Source: Rhodocyclaceae bacterium
Lineage (GTDB): Bacteria > Pseudomonadota > Gammaproteobacteria > Burkholderiales > Rhodocyclaceae
DNA length: 64,000 nt
Assembly: GCA_023150275.1 (NCBI GenBank)
Contig: JAKLLG010000013.1
Coordinates: forward strand, 36,375 to 100,374
Reading direction: 5' to 3'
Part shown: in pieces, positions 1-7,852 of the stretch
How the letters are laid out: every line of letters starts with the position of its first letter
Numbering within the stretch: the stretch's first letter is position 1
Made by a program: the position numbers and the translations under genes
The notes under the pieces: generated by a model
The model's database searches: none
What the model was told of the DNA's origin: nothing
Seen by the model: the letters and a program-made list of their open reading frames with translations, nothing else

Positions 1-906
1 GGTAATGAGCAAGGTGGCCAGCGTGACAGCCAGCGCCAGCAGCGCCGTTTGAATCTGGGTCTTCAGCCAGCCGGCGAGCGCGTCGTCGAGCGTGGCGGTG
101 ACGGCGACGATCACCGGATACTGCTTCATGCGCGCGTGGCCGACCAGGCGTTCGACGCCGTCGTAGGCGCCGATGATGCGGTACATGCCGCGTGGTTTGG
201 CGGCAAGGTGTTCGATGAAGTCGGGCGCCCGCGCGATCGATTTGCCGAAATAGGCCTCGCCGCCCGGGGCGCGCAGCAGCGTGACGCCGTTCATCTTGAT
301 CAGCGTGATCGAGCCGTTCGGCTTCATGCGCTGCGCCTCGAAGGGCGGCACGATGCGGTCGAGCTGGATGCCGGCGGAGAGCATCGCGAAATCGCTTCCG
401 GCCGCGACGGGGTAGGTGACCGGCACCACCCAGCCACCGTGGACCAGGCTCTTGACCGGATCGCTGATGAACAGCCCGCGCGTGTCCGGGTTCAGCTGGA
501 CGCGGAAGTGTTCGCGCGCCGAGAAGTTGGTGACTGGCTGACGCGAGCGTGCCGGTATCCGGTGGGCGCCGCCCTGCGTGTCGACGGCCCACAGTTCGAT
601 GGCGTCATCCGAGAGGCGCTTGAGGTTGGTGGCGAGTTCGATGAAGGCCGGCGCTTCGCCCGGGTAGGCCTTGGGGTGATCCTCGATCCAGCGTGCTGCG
701 GCGATGAGGTTCGCCTCGGTAAGCTTGAACAGGCGCAATGTCTGCTCCTCGACCGCGACGACGAGGCGCTCCAGTTCCACTTCCTTGGCGGCGATGGCCT
801 GCTGGCGGCTGCTGTGCGCCTGATAGCCGGCGATCCCCCAGAGCAGCGCGAGCAGCGAGCCGACGAGCAGCGCGATCCCCGGATGATGGCGGTAGATCGC
901 GAACAT
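1..906 (-). CDS. Membrane-anchored periplasmic sensor (dCache-like) signalling protein, partial
   Basis: The reading frame is open for 302 codons from ATG at 906 to the window edge, so the C-terminal output domain is missing. Residues about 10-28 form a hydrophobic membrane anchor (ALLVGSLLALLWGIAGY). A roughly 250-residue extracytoplasmic region follows, and a second hydrophobic stretch begins at about residue 285. The motifs FSAREHFRVQ, FISDPVKS and a late KQYPVIVAVTA segment are typical of double-Cache sensor domains that precede GGDEF or histidine kinase modules. A GGAG lies 12 nt before the ATG, rather far for a ribosome site. It is the third gene of a minus-strand run with the SPFH protein and a small membrane protein. 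The output activity cannot be seen. A diguanylate cyclase is likely from family precedent, but that is inference. Confidence 0.75.
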   Translation of the reverse strand, partial: MFAIYRHHPGIALLVGSLLALLWGIAGYQAHSSRQQAIAAKEVELERLVVAVEEQTLRLFKLTEANLIAAARWIEDHPKAYPGEAPAFIELATNLKRLSDDAIELWAVDTQGGAHRIPARSRQPVTNFSAREHFRVQLNPDTRGLFISDPVKSLVHGGWVVPVTYPVAAGSDFAMLSAGIQLDRIVPPFEAQRMKPNGSITLIKMNGVTLLRAPGGEAYFGKSIARAPDFIEHLAAKPRGMYRIIGAYDGVERLVGHARMKQYPVIVAVTATLDDALAGWLKTQIQTALLALAVTLATLLIT

Positions 907-931
907 GGCCCGGCGGTGCTCCGTCAGTGCG

Positions 932-1159
932 CTAGCGCTGTGGATTCCGGCGCACGGCGCCTAGCAGCATTGCCACTGCCCACAGTTCGAGAACGACGCC
1001 AACGACGATGCAGGTGATGGCGATCGGCCGCTCGGCGAGCAGGGCCGAAACCTGCGGCGCGAAGAAGCCGACGATGCCGGCGGCGAGGAACAGCGAGGAC
1101 GTGATCGAGGCAACGAAGAACAGCGGCGGCAGCTTCACGGATTTGTTTGCCGGGTGCAT
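932..1159 (-). CDS. Small two-helix inner-membrane protein
   Basis: A 75-residue protein with two predicted transmembrane helices (about residues 12-33, SITSSLFLAAGIVGFF, and 45-66, ITCIVVGVVLELWAVAML) joined by a short loop, and a basic C-terminus. The start is supported by GGAG seven bases upstream of the ATG, inside the end of the SPFH gene; the two genes are 3 nt apart and must be co-transcribed. I do not recognise a family. It could be a partner of the SPFH protein, since small membrane proteins often sit beside band-7 proteins, but nothing in the sequence proves it. Confidence 0.65.
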   Translation of the reverse strand: MHPANKSVKLPPLFFVASITSSLFLAAGIVGFFAPQVSALLAERPIAITCIVVGVVLELWAVAMLLGAVRRNPQR

Positions 1160-1162
1160 CGC

Positions 1163-2056
1163 CTACTCCCTGCCCACGGAAAGCACCGGCTGCGTTTCGC
1201 TGTCGGAAACGAGCACGGTCATCAGGTTGGTGACGAGGCGGATGCGGTCGGCGTCCGAAAGCTTCACCACGCCCTCGGCCTCCAGCTGATCGATGCCCAG
1301 CCGCACCATGCTCACCGCGCCATCGACGATATGCTTGCGCGCGGCCACCACCGCCTCGGCCTGTTGCCGGCGCAGCATCGCGCTGGCAATCTCGGGCGCG
1401 TAGGCCAGATGCGAGATGCGCGCCTCGACGATTTCCAGCCCGGCGAGCGCCACGTGTTCCTGAATGGTCGTTGCCAGCAGTTCGGCCACCGTGTCCATGT
1501 CGCCGCGCAGCGAGTTCCTGCCATGCTCGTCGCCGTCGTACCAGCGCGCGCTGACCACGGCACGCACCGCCGATTCACTCTGGATGACGATGTAGGTGTT
1601 GTAATCCTCGACATCGAAGCTGGCGCGCGCGGTATCGGCCACGCGCCAGACGACGACGGCGGCCACCTCGACCGGATTGCCGGCGCGGTCGTTCACCTTC
1701 AGCGTCGGCGTGTTCAGGTTGTTGGCGCGCAGCGAGATCTTCTGCCGCGCGTAGAAGGGATTGACCCAGTAGAAGCCGTCGTCGCGGCGTGTGCCGGCGT
1801 AGCGGCCGAAGAAGGTAAAGACGGCGGCGATGTTCGGCTGCAGGATGCCGAAGCCCTTGGCGAGAAAGATCAGGAACGGCACCGCCAGGATGTGCAGCAC
1901 CGAGAGCCTTTGCGGAAAGGGCAGGTTGACGCCGAGGTTCCAGGCCAGCAAGCCGACGATCGGCCAGGCGGCCCAGACCAGCAGAACGAACCACACGGGA
2001 AGGGCAAGCCAGCCGGAAATGCTGGTTGCCGCGCGCTCATCGGACATTTGCTGCAT
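1163..2056 (-). CDS. SPFH/band 7 (stomatin/prohibitin-type) membrane protein
   Basis: This 297-residue protein has hydrophobic segments at about residues 15-42 and 55-72. Then comes a band-7/SPFH core of the form GFYWVNPF, LKVNDRAGNPVEVAAVVVWRV and YIVIQSESAVRAV, and a helical C-terminal part rich in A/E/R. Such proteins oligomerise in the membrane, scaffold microdomains and often control membrane proteases; the partner here is unknown. AGGAG sits 6 nt before the ATG at 2056, which supports this start over the ATG three codons later. It is the first gene of a minus-strand operon (SPFH, small membrane protein, sensor) and is divergent from the anion transporter gene. Length and motif order match bacterial SPFH proteins with two N-terminal helices. 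Confidence 0.88.
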   Translation of the reverse strand: MQQMSDERAATSISGWLALPVWFVLLVWAAWPIVGLLAWNLGVNLPFPQRLSVLHILAVPFLIFLAKGFGILQPNIAAVFTFFGRYAGTRRDDGFYWVNPFYARQKISLRANNLNTPTLKVNDRAGNPVEVAAVVVWRVADTARASFDVEDYNTYIVIQSESAVRAVVSARWYDGDEHGRNSLRGDMDTVAELLATTIQEHVALAGLEIVEARISHLAYAPEIASAMLRRQQAEAVVAARKHIVDGAVSMVRLGIDQLEAEGVVKLSDADRIRLVTNLMTVLVSDSETQPVLSVGRE

Positions 2057-2162
2057 CGCGGTCTCCTGGGGCGGATGTCAATGCCATTCTAGCGCCGCAA
2101 TGCGGCGGCGGACACGTGAATGAGGCATAATAAGCATTTGCTAATACACGAAATTTCCTGCC

Positions 2163-3254
2163 ATGAGCGCCCCGTCCGCCCCGTCAGTTTCTCCCGACCC
2201 CGCTGCACCGCACGCGGGTTTTCCCGGTTTTGCCGAAATCGCGAAGAGCTTCGCGCCCGGCTGGTTCGCGGCGGTCATGGGCGGCGGCGTGCTGGCGCTG
2301 ACCACGCACTCGCTCTCCGGCCGCTGGCCGTCGCTGGCGCCGGTGGCCACCGGGCTGCACTGGCTCAATGTCACGCTGTTCTGCCTGCTTGCCGTGCCCT
2401 GGCTGACGCGCTGGCTGCGTTTTCGCGAAGCGGCGCTGGCAACGCTCCGTCATCCGGTGCAGGCGAGCTTCTACCCCACCTTCGCCATTGCCATGCTGGT
2501 CGTTGCCGCGCAGTTCCTCGCCATCGGCGGTGGCGCCGCGCTGGCGCTCGGCTTCTGGTGGGCGGGGGCCGCGCTCGTCTTCGTCTTCAGTTTCGCCGTG
2601 CTCTTCCACATGTTCCGCGGCGAGCATGTCGGCCTCGAACATGTGACGCCGGCCAAGTTCATCCCGGCGGTGGGCCTTGTTGTCATCCCGGTGGCCGGCG
2701 GGCCGCTGCTCGAACTGCAGCAGGGTGCCGTGCGCGAGGTGGCGCTGCTCGTCAATCTGCTCGGCCTCGGTGCCGGCACCATGATGTACGTTGGCCTGCT
2801 TGGCCTCACACTGCAGCGGAAACTGCTCGCCAAGCCAGCCGTCGGCATCCTGACTCCGACGGCGTGGATTCACCTGGCACCGCTTGGCGTCATCCCGGTG
2901 AGCCTGCTCAATGTGCTTGATCAGTTGCCCTTTGCCGTCGCGCGCGAGCCCTTCATTTTCATTTCGCTCTTTCTGTGGAGCTTCGGCGTCTGGTGGCTGG
3001 TGATGGCGAGCCTGCTCACCCTCGCGGCGCGCCGCGCCGGGCAACTGCCGTTCGCGCTCTCGTGGTGGGGCTTCATTTTCCCGCTTGGCTCCTTCGTCGC
3101 CGCCAGCCTGCGCCTCGCGCCGCTCTCCGGCATTGGCGCGGTCGATACCATCGGGGTCGTCTGCTGGGTGCTGCTGCTCGCGATGTGGAGCCTGACGATG
3201 ACGCGCACGCTGCGCGGCGTCGCTTCCGGCGCGATCTTCCGGCCGCATCCCTGA
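2163..3254 (+). CDS. TDT/SLAC1-family anion or dicarboxylate transporter (TehA-like)
   Basis: A 363-residue integral membrane protein with about ten hydrophobic helices. The opening motif FAPGWFAAVMGGGVLA is diagnostic of the tellurite-resistance/dicarboxylate transporter (TDT) family, which includes TehA, Mae1, Ssu1 and plant SLAC1. Members move C4-dicarboxylates, sulfite, chloride or nitrate through a central pore; the substrate cannot be read from this sequence. The first about 25 residues (S/P/A-rich, ending before GFPGFAEIAKSF) are a soluble tail. There is no clear Shine-Dalgarno before ATG 2163, but the alternative ATG at 2120 is in another frame. The 106-nt gap to the divergent SPFH operon holds TA-rich sequence (2125-2150) fit for promoters in both directions. 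The next gene downstream, dtd, is functionally unrelated. Confidence 0.85.
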   Translation: MSAPSAPSVSPDPAAPHAGFPGFAEIAKSFAPGWFAAVMGGGVLALTTHSLSGRWPSLAPVATGLHWLNVTLFCLLAVPWLTRWLRFREAALATLRHPVQASFYPTFAIAMLVVAAQFLAIGGGAALALGFWWAGAALVFVFSFAVLFHMFRGEHVGLEHVTPAKFIPAVGLVVIPVAGGPLLELQQGAVREVALLVNLLGLGAGTMMYVGLLGLTLQRKLLAKPAVGILTPTAWIHLAPLGVIPVSLLNVLDQLPFAVAREPFIFISLFLWSFGVWWLVMASLLTLAARRAGQLPFALSWWGFIFPLGSFVAASLRLAPLSGIGAVDTIGVVCWVLLLAMWSLTMTRTLRGVASGAIFRPHP

Positions 3255-3348
3255 ATAAGCACGGAACCGGCATAGAATCTCGCACGGAGCGGTCGCCGGG
3301 GCATCCATCGGCTACGTGCGGCCGATTAGGAATCTGCGGAGGTTTTCC

Positions 3349-3801
3349 ATGCGTGTCGTCATCCAGCGCGTCAGTGAGGCGCGCGTCAGCGTGGCCGGCG
3401 AGGTGGCCGGCGAGATTGGCCACGGGCTCTTGGTGCTCGCCGGTTTCTGTGCCGACGAGAGCGAGGCCGACCTCGACTGGATGGCGCAGAAGATCGTCAA
3501 GCTGCGTATCTTCCCCGACGCCGAGGGCGTCATGAACCTCGACGTGCAGCAGGCCGGCGGGCGCATTCTCGCCGTTTCGCAATTCACGCTCTTCGCCTCG
3601 ACGAAGAAGGGCAACCGGCCCTCGTGGAGCCGCGCCGCGCGCGGCGAGGTGTCGCAGCCGCTGTTCGAACGCTTCGTGCAGAAGCTGGCCACCGCGCACG
3701 GCCGGCCGGTGGCGACCGGCGTCTTCGGCGCCGACATGCAGGTGGCGCTGGTCAATGACGGCCCGGTGACGATCGTCATCGATTCGCAGCAACCGGAGTA
3801 G
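3349..3801 (+). CDS. dtd: D-aminoacyl-tRNA deacylase
   Basis: This cytosolic enzyme hydrolyses D-aminoacyl-tRNAs (and glycyl-tRNA-Ala), removing mischarged residues before translation. The 150-residue product starts MRVVIQRV as the family does and carries both catalytic motifs: the SQFTL motif at about residues 77-81 and the NDGPVT (Gly-Pro) motif near the C-terminus. An upstream in-frame start at 3316 exists, but GGAGG 6 nt before the ATG at 3349 and the conserved N-terminus favour 3349. The length equals the family norm of about 145-150. The P-type ATPase begins 4 nt after the stop, suggesting co-transcription. Confidence 0.96.
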   Translation: MRVVIQRVSEARVSVAGEVAGEIGHGLLVLAGFCADESEADLDWMAQKIVKLRIFPDAEGVMNLDVQQAGGRILAVSQFTLFASTKKGNRPSWSRAARGEVSQPLFERFVQKLATAHGRPVATGVFGADMQVALVNDGPVTIVIDSQQPE

Positions 3802-3805
3802 CGCG

Positions 3806-6496
3806 ATGGTGCAACTGGTCCCTGAGGAGAACCGCTGGCACGCCCTCTCGGTCGAGGAGGCGCTGCTCGGCCTCGGGGCCGACCCGGTCGCCGGCCTTTC
3901 CGACGCGGAAGCCGCGACGCGGCTGCTGCGCCACGGCGAGAACCGGCTGCCGGAGGCGCCGGGCAAGAGCGCCTTGATCCGCTTCGTCGAGCAATTGATC
4001 CAGCCGCTGGTGCTGGTGCTGATCGTCGCCGGCGGCGTTACCGCCTTTCTCGGCGAGTGGGTCGATGCCGGCGTGATCCTCGCCGTGGTGCTGGTCAATG
4101 CGGCGATCGGCTACGTGCAGGAGGGCAAGGCCGAGGCCGCGCTCGCCGCGCTGGCGAAGTCGCTCGCCACCGAGACGATGGTCGTGCGCGGCGGCGACAA
4201 GCGCCGTCTCGGCGCGCACGCGCTGGTCCCCGGCGACACGGTGCTGCTCGCCGCCGGCGACCGCGTGCCGGCCGACCTGCGCCTGATCGACGCGCACGGC
4301 CTGCAGGCGATGGAAGCATCACTCACCGGCGAATCGACGGCGGTCGAGAAGCACACGGCGGCGCTGCCGCACGACACGCTGCTCGCCGACCGCGGCAACA
4401 TGGCCTACGCCGGTACGCTGGTGGTCAGCGGGCAGGCCGTCGGCGTCGTCGCGGCGACCGGCACGGCCACCGAAACCGGCCGCATCTCGCGCCTGATTGC
4501 CGCCGCGCCCGACCTGCAGACGCCGCTCACCAGGAAGATGGCGGCCTTCTCGAACTGGCTGCTGCTGGTGATCGGCGCGCTCGCGCTGCTCACCTTCGGC
4601 GTCGGCCTCGCGCGCGGCGAGGCGGCCTTCGACATGTTCATGGCGGCGGTGGCGCTCGCCGTCGGCGCCATTCCCGAGGGGCTGCCGGCGGCGGTGACGA
4701 TCACGCTCGCCATCGGCGTTTCGCGCATGGCGAAGCGGCGCGCGATCATCCGCAAGCTGCCGGCGGTGGAGGCGCTCGGCAGCACGACGGTGATCTGCTC
4801 CGACAAGACCGGCACCCTCACCGAAAACGAGATGACGGTGCGCGAGCTGTGGGCCGGCGGCGAACGCATCGCGGTGAGCGGCAGCGGCTACGCGCCGGAA
4901 GGCCATCTCGGCGAGAAGGATTTTCCGCCGCCGATCGAAGGCGCGCTGCGCGAACTGCTGCTTGCCGGCGCGCTCTGCAACGACGCCGGCCTGCGCAAGG
5001 AAGGTGGCCGCGACGGCCGCTGGCAGATCGCCGGCGACCCGACCGAAGGCGCGCTGCTCGTCGTTGCGAGGAAGGCCGGGCTGGACGAGCGCACGCTGCA
5101 GGCGATGTTCCCGCGCTGCGACGTGCTGCCCTTCGATTCGGCGGTGCAATACATGGCCACGGCACACGAGATCGAGGGCGTGGCGATGATCTACGCCAAG
5201 GGCGCCGTCGAGCGCCTGCTGCCGCGCGCTTCGACGATGCTCGCGGCCGACGGCCGCGAGCTGCCGCTCGATGCGGCCAGCGTCGAGCGGCAGGCAGAGA
5301 GCATGGCGGCGCACGGCTACCGCGTGCTCGCCTTCGCGCGCCGTGCCGGCGGCGGCGCGCTGTCGCATGCCGCGCTCGAAACGGGGCTGGTGTTCATCGG
5401 CCTGGTCGGCATGATCGACCCGCCGCGGCCGCGCGCGATCAGCGCGGTGAAGGCCTGCCACGGTGCCGGCGTGCGCGTGAAGATGATTACCGGCGACCAC
5501 GCGGTGACGGCGCTCGCCATTGCCCGCCAGTTGGGCATCGTTGGCGCGGCCGGCGAGGGCGCGCGCGTGCTCACCGGCCGCGAGCTGGCGCTGCTCGACG
5601 ATGCGGCGCTGGCGCGGGCGGCGCATGAGGTCGACGTCTTCGCGCGCGTCGAACCCGAGCAGAAACTGCGGCTGGTGCAGGCGCTGCAGAAGAACGGCGA
5701 AGTGGTGGCGATGACCGGCGACGGCGTGAACGACGCGCCGGCGCTGAAGGCCGCCGACATCGGCGTCGCCATGGGCCTCGCCGGCACCGACGTCGCCCGC
5801 GAATCGGCGGCGATGGTGCTCACCGACGACAACTTCGCCAGCATCGAGGCGGCGGTGGAGGAAGGGCGCGGCGTTTACGACAACCTCGTGAAGTTCATCA
5901 CGTGGACGCTGCCGACCAACTTCGGCGAGGGGCTGGTGATCGTCGCCGCCATCCTCGCCGGCGCCACGCTGCCGATCACGCCGCTGCAGATCCTGTGGAT
6001 CAACATGAGCACCGCCGTGCTGCTCGGCCTGATGCTCGCCTTCGAACCGGTCGAGAAGGGGCTGATGCACCGCCCGCCGCGTCCGCCGCAGTCGCCCATC
6101 CTCGACCGCCCGCTGCTCGCGCGCATCGTGCTGGTGAGCGTGTTGCTGCTGGTCGGCGCCTATGGTCTCTTCCTGCTCGAACTGCGGCAGGGCAACACGC
6201 TCGCCGAGGCGCGCACGGTGGCGGTGAATGTCTTCGTCGTCGTCGAAACCTTCTACCTCTTCAACTGCCGTTCGCTGACGCGCTCCTTCGTTGCCGTCGG
6301 CCTCTTCTCGAACCCCTGGGTGTGGGTCGGCAGCGGCATCATGCTCGCGCTGCAGTTGCTGCTCACCTACCTGCCGGCGATGAACCGCATCTTCGCCACG
6401 GCGCCGATCGGGCTGGCCGAGTGGGCGGCGATCGTCGCCTGGGCGCTGTTCGCGTCGCTGGTGGTGGGGGCGGAGAAATGGTGGCGGGCGCGGTGA
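3806..6496 (+). CDS. P2-type cation-transporting ATPase (Ca2+- or Na+-type)
   Basis: An 896-residue inner-membrane pump that couples ATP hydrolysis to export of a cation. All hallmarks are present in order: an N-terminal cation-ATPase domain (about 5-75), the actuator motif TGES near residue 174, the IPEGLP ion-site motif of P2 ATPases around 290, the phosphorylated aspartate D333 in DKTGTLT, the hinge motif TGDGVND followed by APALKAADIGVAMG near 635-655, and a six-helix C-terminal domain ending in KWWRAR. The IPEGLP motif separates it from heavy-metal (P1B) pumps and points to P2A/P2-like Ca2+ or Na+ transport; which ion is not decidable here. The start has GGAG 7 nt upstream, overlapping the dtd stop region. 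No regulatory C-terminal extension is seen. Confidence 0.93.
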   Translation: MVQLVPEENRWHALSVEEALLGLGADPVAGLSDAEAATRLLRHGENRLPEAPGKSALIRFVEQLIQPLVLVLIVAGGVTAFLGEWVDAGVILAVVLVNAAIGYVQEGKAEAALAALAKSLATETMVVRGGDKRRLGAHALVPGDTVLLAAGDRVPADLRLIDAHGLQAMEASLTGESTAVEKHTAALPHDTLLADRGNMAYAGTLVVSGQAVGVVAATGTATETGRISRLIAAAPDLQTPLTRKMAAFSNWLLLVIGALALLTFGVGLARGEAAFDMFMAAVALAVGAIPEGLPAAVTITLAIGVSRMAKRRAIIRKLPAVEALGSTTVICSDKTGTLTENEMTVRELWAGGERIAVSGSGYAPEGHLGEKDFPPPIEGALRELLLAGALCNDAGLRKEGGRDGRWQIAGDPTEGALLVVARKAGLDERTLQAMFPRCDVLPFDSAVQYMATAHEIEGVAMIYAKGAVERLLPRASTMLAADGRELPLDAASVERQAESMAAHGYRVLAFARRAGGGALSHAALETGLVFIGLVGMIDPPRPRAISAVKACHGAGVRVKMITGDHAVTALAIARQLGIVGAAGEGARVLTGRELALLDDAALARAAHEVDVFARVEPEQKLRLVQALQKNGEVVAMTGDGVNDAPALKAADIGVAMGLAGTDVARESAAMVLTDDNFASIEAAVEEGRGVYDNLVKFITWTLPTNFGEGLVIVAAILAGATLPITPLQILWINMSTAVLLGLMLAFEPVEKGLMHRPPRPPQSPILDRPLLARIVLVSVLLLVGAYGLFLLELRQGNTLAEARTVAVNVFVVVETFYLFNCRSLTRSFVAVGLFSNPWVWVGSGIMLALQLLLTYLPAMNRIFATAPIGLAEWAAIVAWALFASLVVGAEKWWRAR

Positions 6497-6533
6497 GGGC
6501 GGATTCCCGGCCTGCTGCTGCGGCCTCCGTCGT

Positions 6534-6707
6534 ATGAATCGCCGCATCGCCCATCTCGACATGGATGCCTTCTTCGCCTCCGTCGAGCTGCTCCGGTATC
6601 CCGAACTGCGCGGGCCGGTGGTGTTGCGCTTCTGCAGCGTAGTGCCAGGCACTGCGCCTTATTGGGCGCATGTCGAAGACAAGGCGCTGAATGACGCAGC
6701 GGCTTGA
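6534..6707 (+). pseudogene. Truncated dinB (DNA polymerase IV) 5' fragment
   Basis: A 57-codon frame begins MNRRIAHLDMDAFFASVE and continues LLRYPELRGPVV, which is the conserved N-terminus of Y-family DNA polymerase IV, including the first catalytic aspartate in HLDMDAFFASVE. Homology stops at about codon 30 (nt ~6623). The rest of the frame (CSVVPGTAPYWAH) is unrelated, and a TGA ends it at 6707. A functional DinB has about 350-400 residues, so this is a stump left by deletion or insertion. It sits between the P-type ATPase and a ParDE module. Confidence 0.8.
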
Positions 6708-6810
6708 AGATGTGCAGCACATGCGGTTGCGGTGAAAGAATTCGCAAGCTGCCATTCCCTTTTTGGCGGCGCATTGGCATTATATGCCAGTAAATCATTG
6801 GAGCATGGCC

Positions 6811-7092
6811 ATGCCAACACGCAACATCGTCCTTACCGACTTTCAAGCTCAATTTGTGGAGCAGTTAGTGTTGTCCGGACGCTACCAGAATGCCAGCGAA
6901 GTTCTGCGCGAGGGCTTGCGCCTGATTCAACAACGGGAACAGGAGCAGGCGGATCGACTGCAGGCGCTGCGGGAAGCAGTGGCCATCGGTGAGGCCGATA
7001 TCAAGGCAGGGCGCTACGCGTCATTCAATGATCCGGCATCACTGCGTGCTCATATCGCCTCATTGGCAAACCGGGAAAAACCGTCGCACTGA
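6811..7092 (+). CDS. parD: ParD-type antitoxin (ribbon-helix-helix)
   Basis: This 93-residue protein starts MPTRNIVLTDFQAQFVEQLV. The N-terminal part is the ribbon-helix-helix DNA-binding fold of CopG/ParD antitoxins (VLSGRYQNASEVLREGLRLI is the conserved helix 2 region). The acidic, flexible C-terminus would wrap around and neutralise the ParE toxin. Start choice: GGAG lies 7 nt before ATG 6811; upstream in-frame ATGs at 6805 and 6763 have worse spacing. The stop TGA overlaps the toxin start (TGATG), the classic arrangement for autoregulated type II modules. The operator has not been delineated; the stretch 6708-6804 upstream is the likely promoter region. Confidence 0.9.
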   Translation: MPTRNIVLTDFQAQFVEQLVLSGRYQNASEVLREGLRLIQQREQEQADRLQALREAVAIGEADIKAGRYASFNDPASLRAHIASLANREKPSH

Positions 7093-7430
7093 TGGCGAAC
7101 TGGACACTCCGGCTTGCCGCCAAGGCCGAGCAAGACATCGCCGACATTCTGGCGTGGACGACCGAGCAGTTCAGCCGGCAACAAGCTGAGGTTTACGCTG
7201 AAACTTTGAGCTTGGCACTGGAAGCCTTGCTCGAAGGGCCGGATATCGTTGATGCTCAGCCCCGTCACGATATCGCGCCGGATATCCATGTGCTGCATGT
7301 GGCGCGAAAACGGCGCCGCGGCAGGCATTTCATTGCCTTTCGGCCTGACAAAAAACACCGTATCAACGTGCTGCGCATTCTGCACGACAGTATGGATCTG
7401 GCCCGACATTTCGAACATGACGAGCAGTAA
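7092..7430 (+). CDS. parE: ParE/RelE-family toxin
   Basis: A 112-residue toxin of the ParE branch, whose known members poison DNA gyrase. Seen features are the N-terminal LRLAAKAEQDIADILAWT helix, the central HDIAPDIHVLHVARKRRRGRHFI strand region with its basic cluster, and the C-terminal strand INVLRILHDSMDLARHF, all standard for RelE/ParE folds. Its ATG overlaps the antitoxin stop codon, so translation is coupled. The module lies between a dinB stump and a possible outer-membrane protein tail, so it probably arrived with, or now stabilises, a rearranged segment. The frame is intact; activity is not provable from sequence. Confidence 0.9.
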   Translation: MANWTLRLAAKAEQDIADILAWTTEQFSRQQAEVYAETLSLALEALLEGPDIVDAQPRHDIAPDIHVLHVARKRRRGRHFIAFRPDKKHRINVLRILHDSMDLARHFEHDEQ

Positions 7431-7852
7431 TCTCCACGCAAATATGAACAGAGTCAGAGGGGCGTTCAGATTGCTGATTCGCCGGTGACCGGCGTCAGCG
7501 AGGTGACGAAGAAGGCGGCACTCATCGTGAACTGGCGCTGAGCCGGCACCCCGTGCGGTAACAGGCCCCTTTTCCGTGCGGTGACGTACGGCGGCGATGC
7601 TAAGATGATCCCTCGCCCAGTTGCGCAGTTGATTGCGCCATCGACCACTTGATGTCTGCGGTTTTCTCGCGCGTGCTTCGTTGTCGAGGCGCCGGGCGGC
7701 ATCGCGAGCGGTGTTCCGCCCCTGTTCCCGGACAAGGCGGAACTTGGCGGCCGTGTCGATGCCGAACCTCCATTGGTGCCCGCATGAATTTCAAGTGATC
7801 GATGCCGCGATTGTGCGAGCGGTATTGTCACCGATGAACAATAGGGAGACTC
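7431..7852. other. 422-bp non-coding stretch between parE and the antiporter gene
   Basis: No intact gene is visible. The first part holds a short open tail (7461-7541) that resembles the end of an outer-membrane protein. The remainder (about 7545-7850) is the upstream region of the antiporter gene. I could not recognise a riboswitch or a clear promoter by eye; a GGGAG ribosome site lies at 7843-7847, just before the antiporter ATG. Minus-strand frames here are shadows with no family features. Confidence 0.5.
7461..7541 (+). pseudogene. Possible C-terminal remnant of a MipA/OmpV-type outer-membrane protein
   Basis: A 26-codon open tail ending in TGA has the form ADSPVTGVSEVTKKAALIVNW. It resembles the last strands of MipA/OmpV outer-membrane proteins, which read D-S-P-hydrophobic then a final beta-strand with an aromatic end. 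There is no start codon or upstream body: the frame runs straight into the sequence behind parE. If right, this is the other edge of a deletion that also cut dinB. The match is short and from memory, so confidence is low. Confidence 0.3.
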
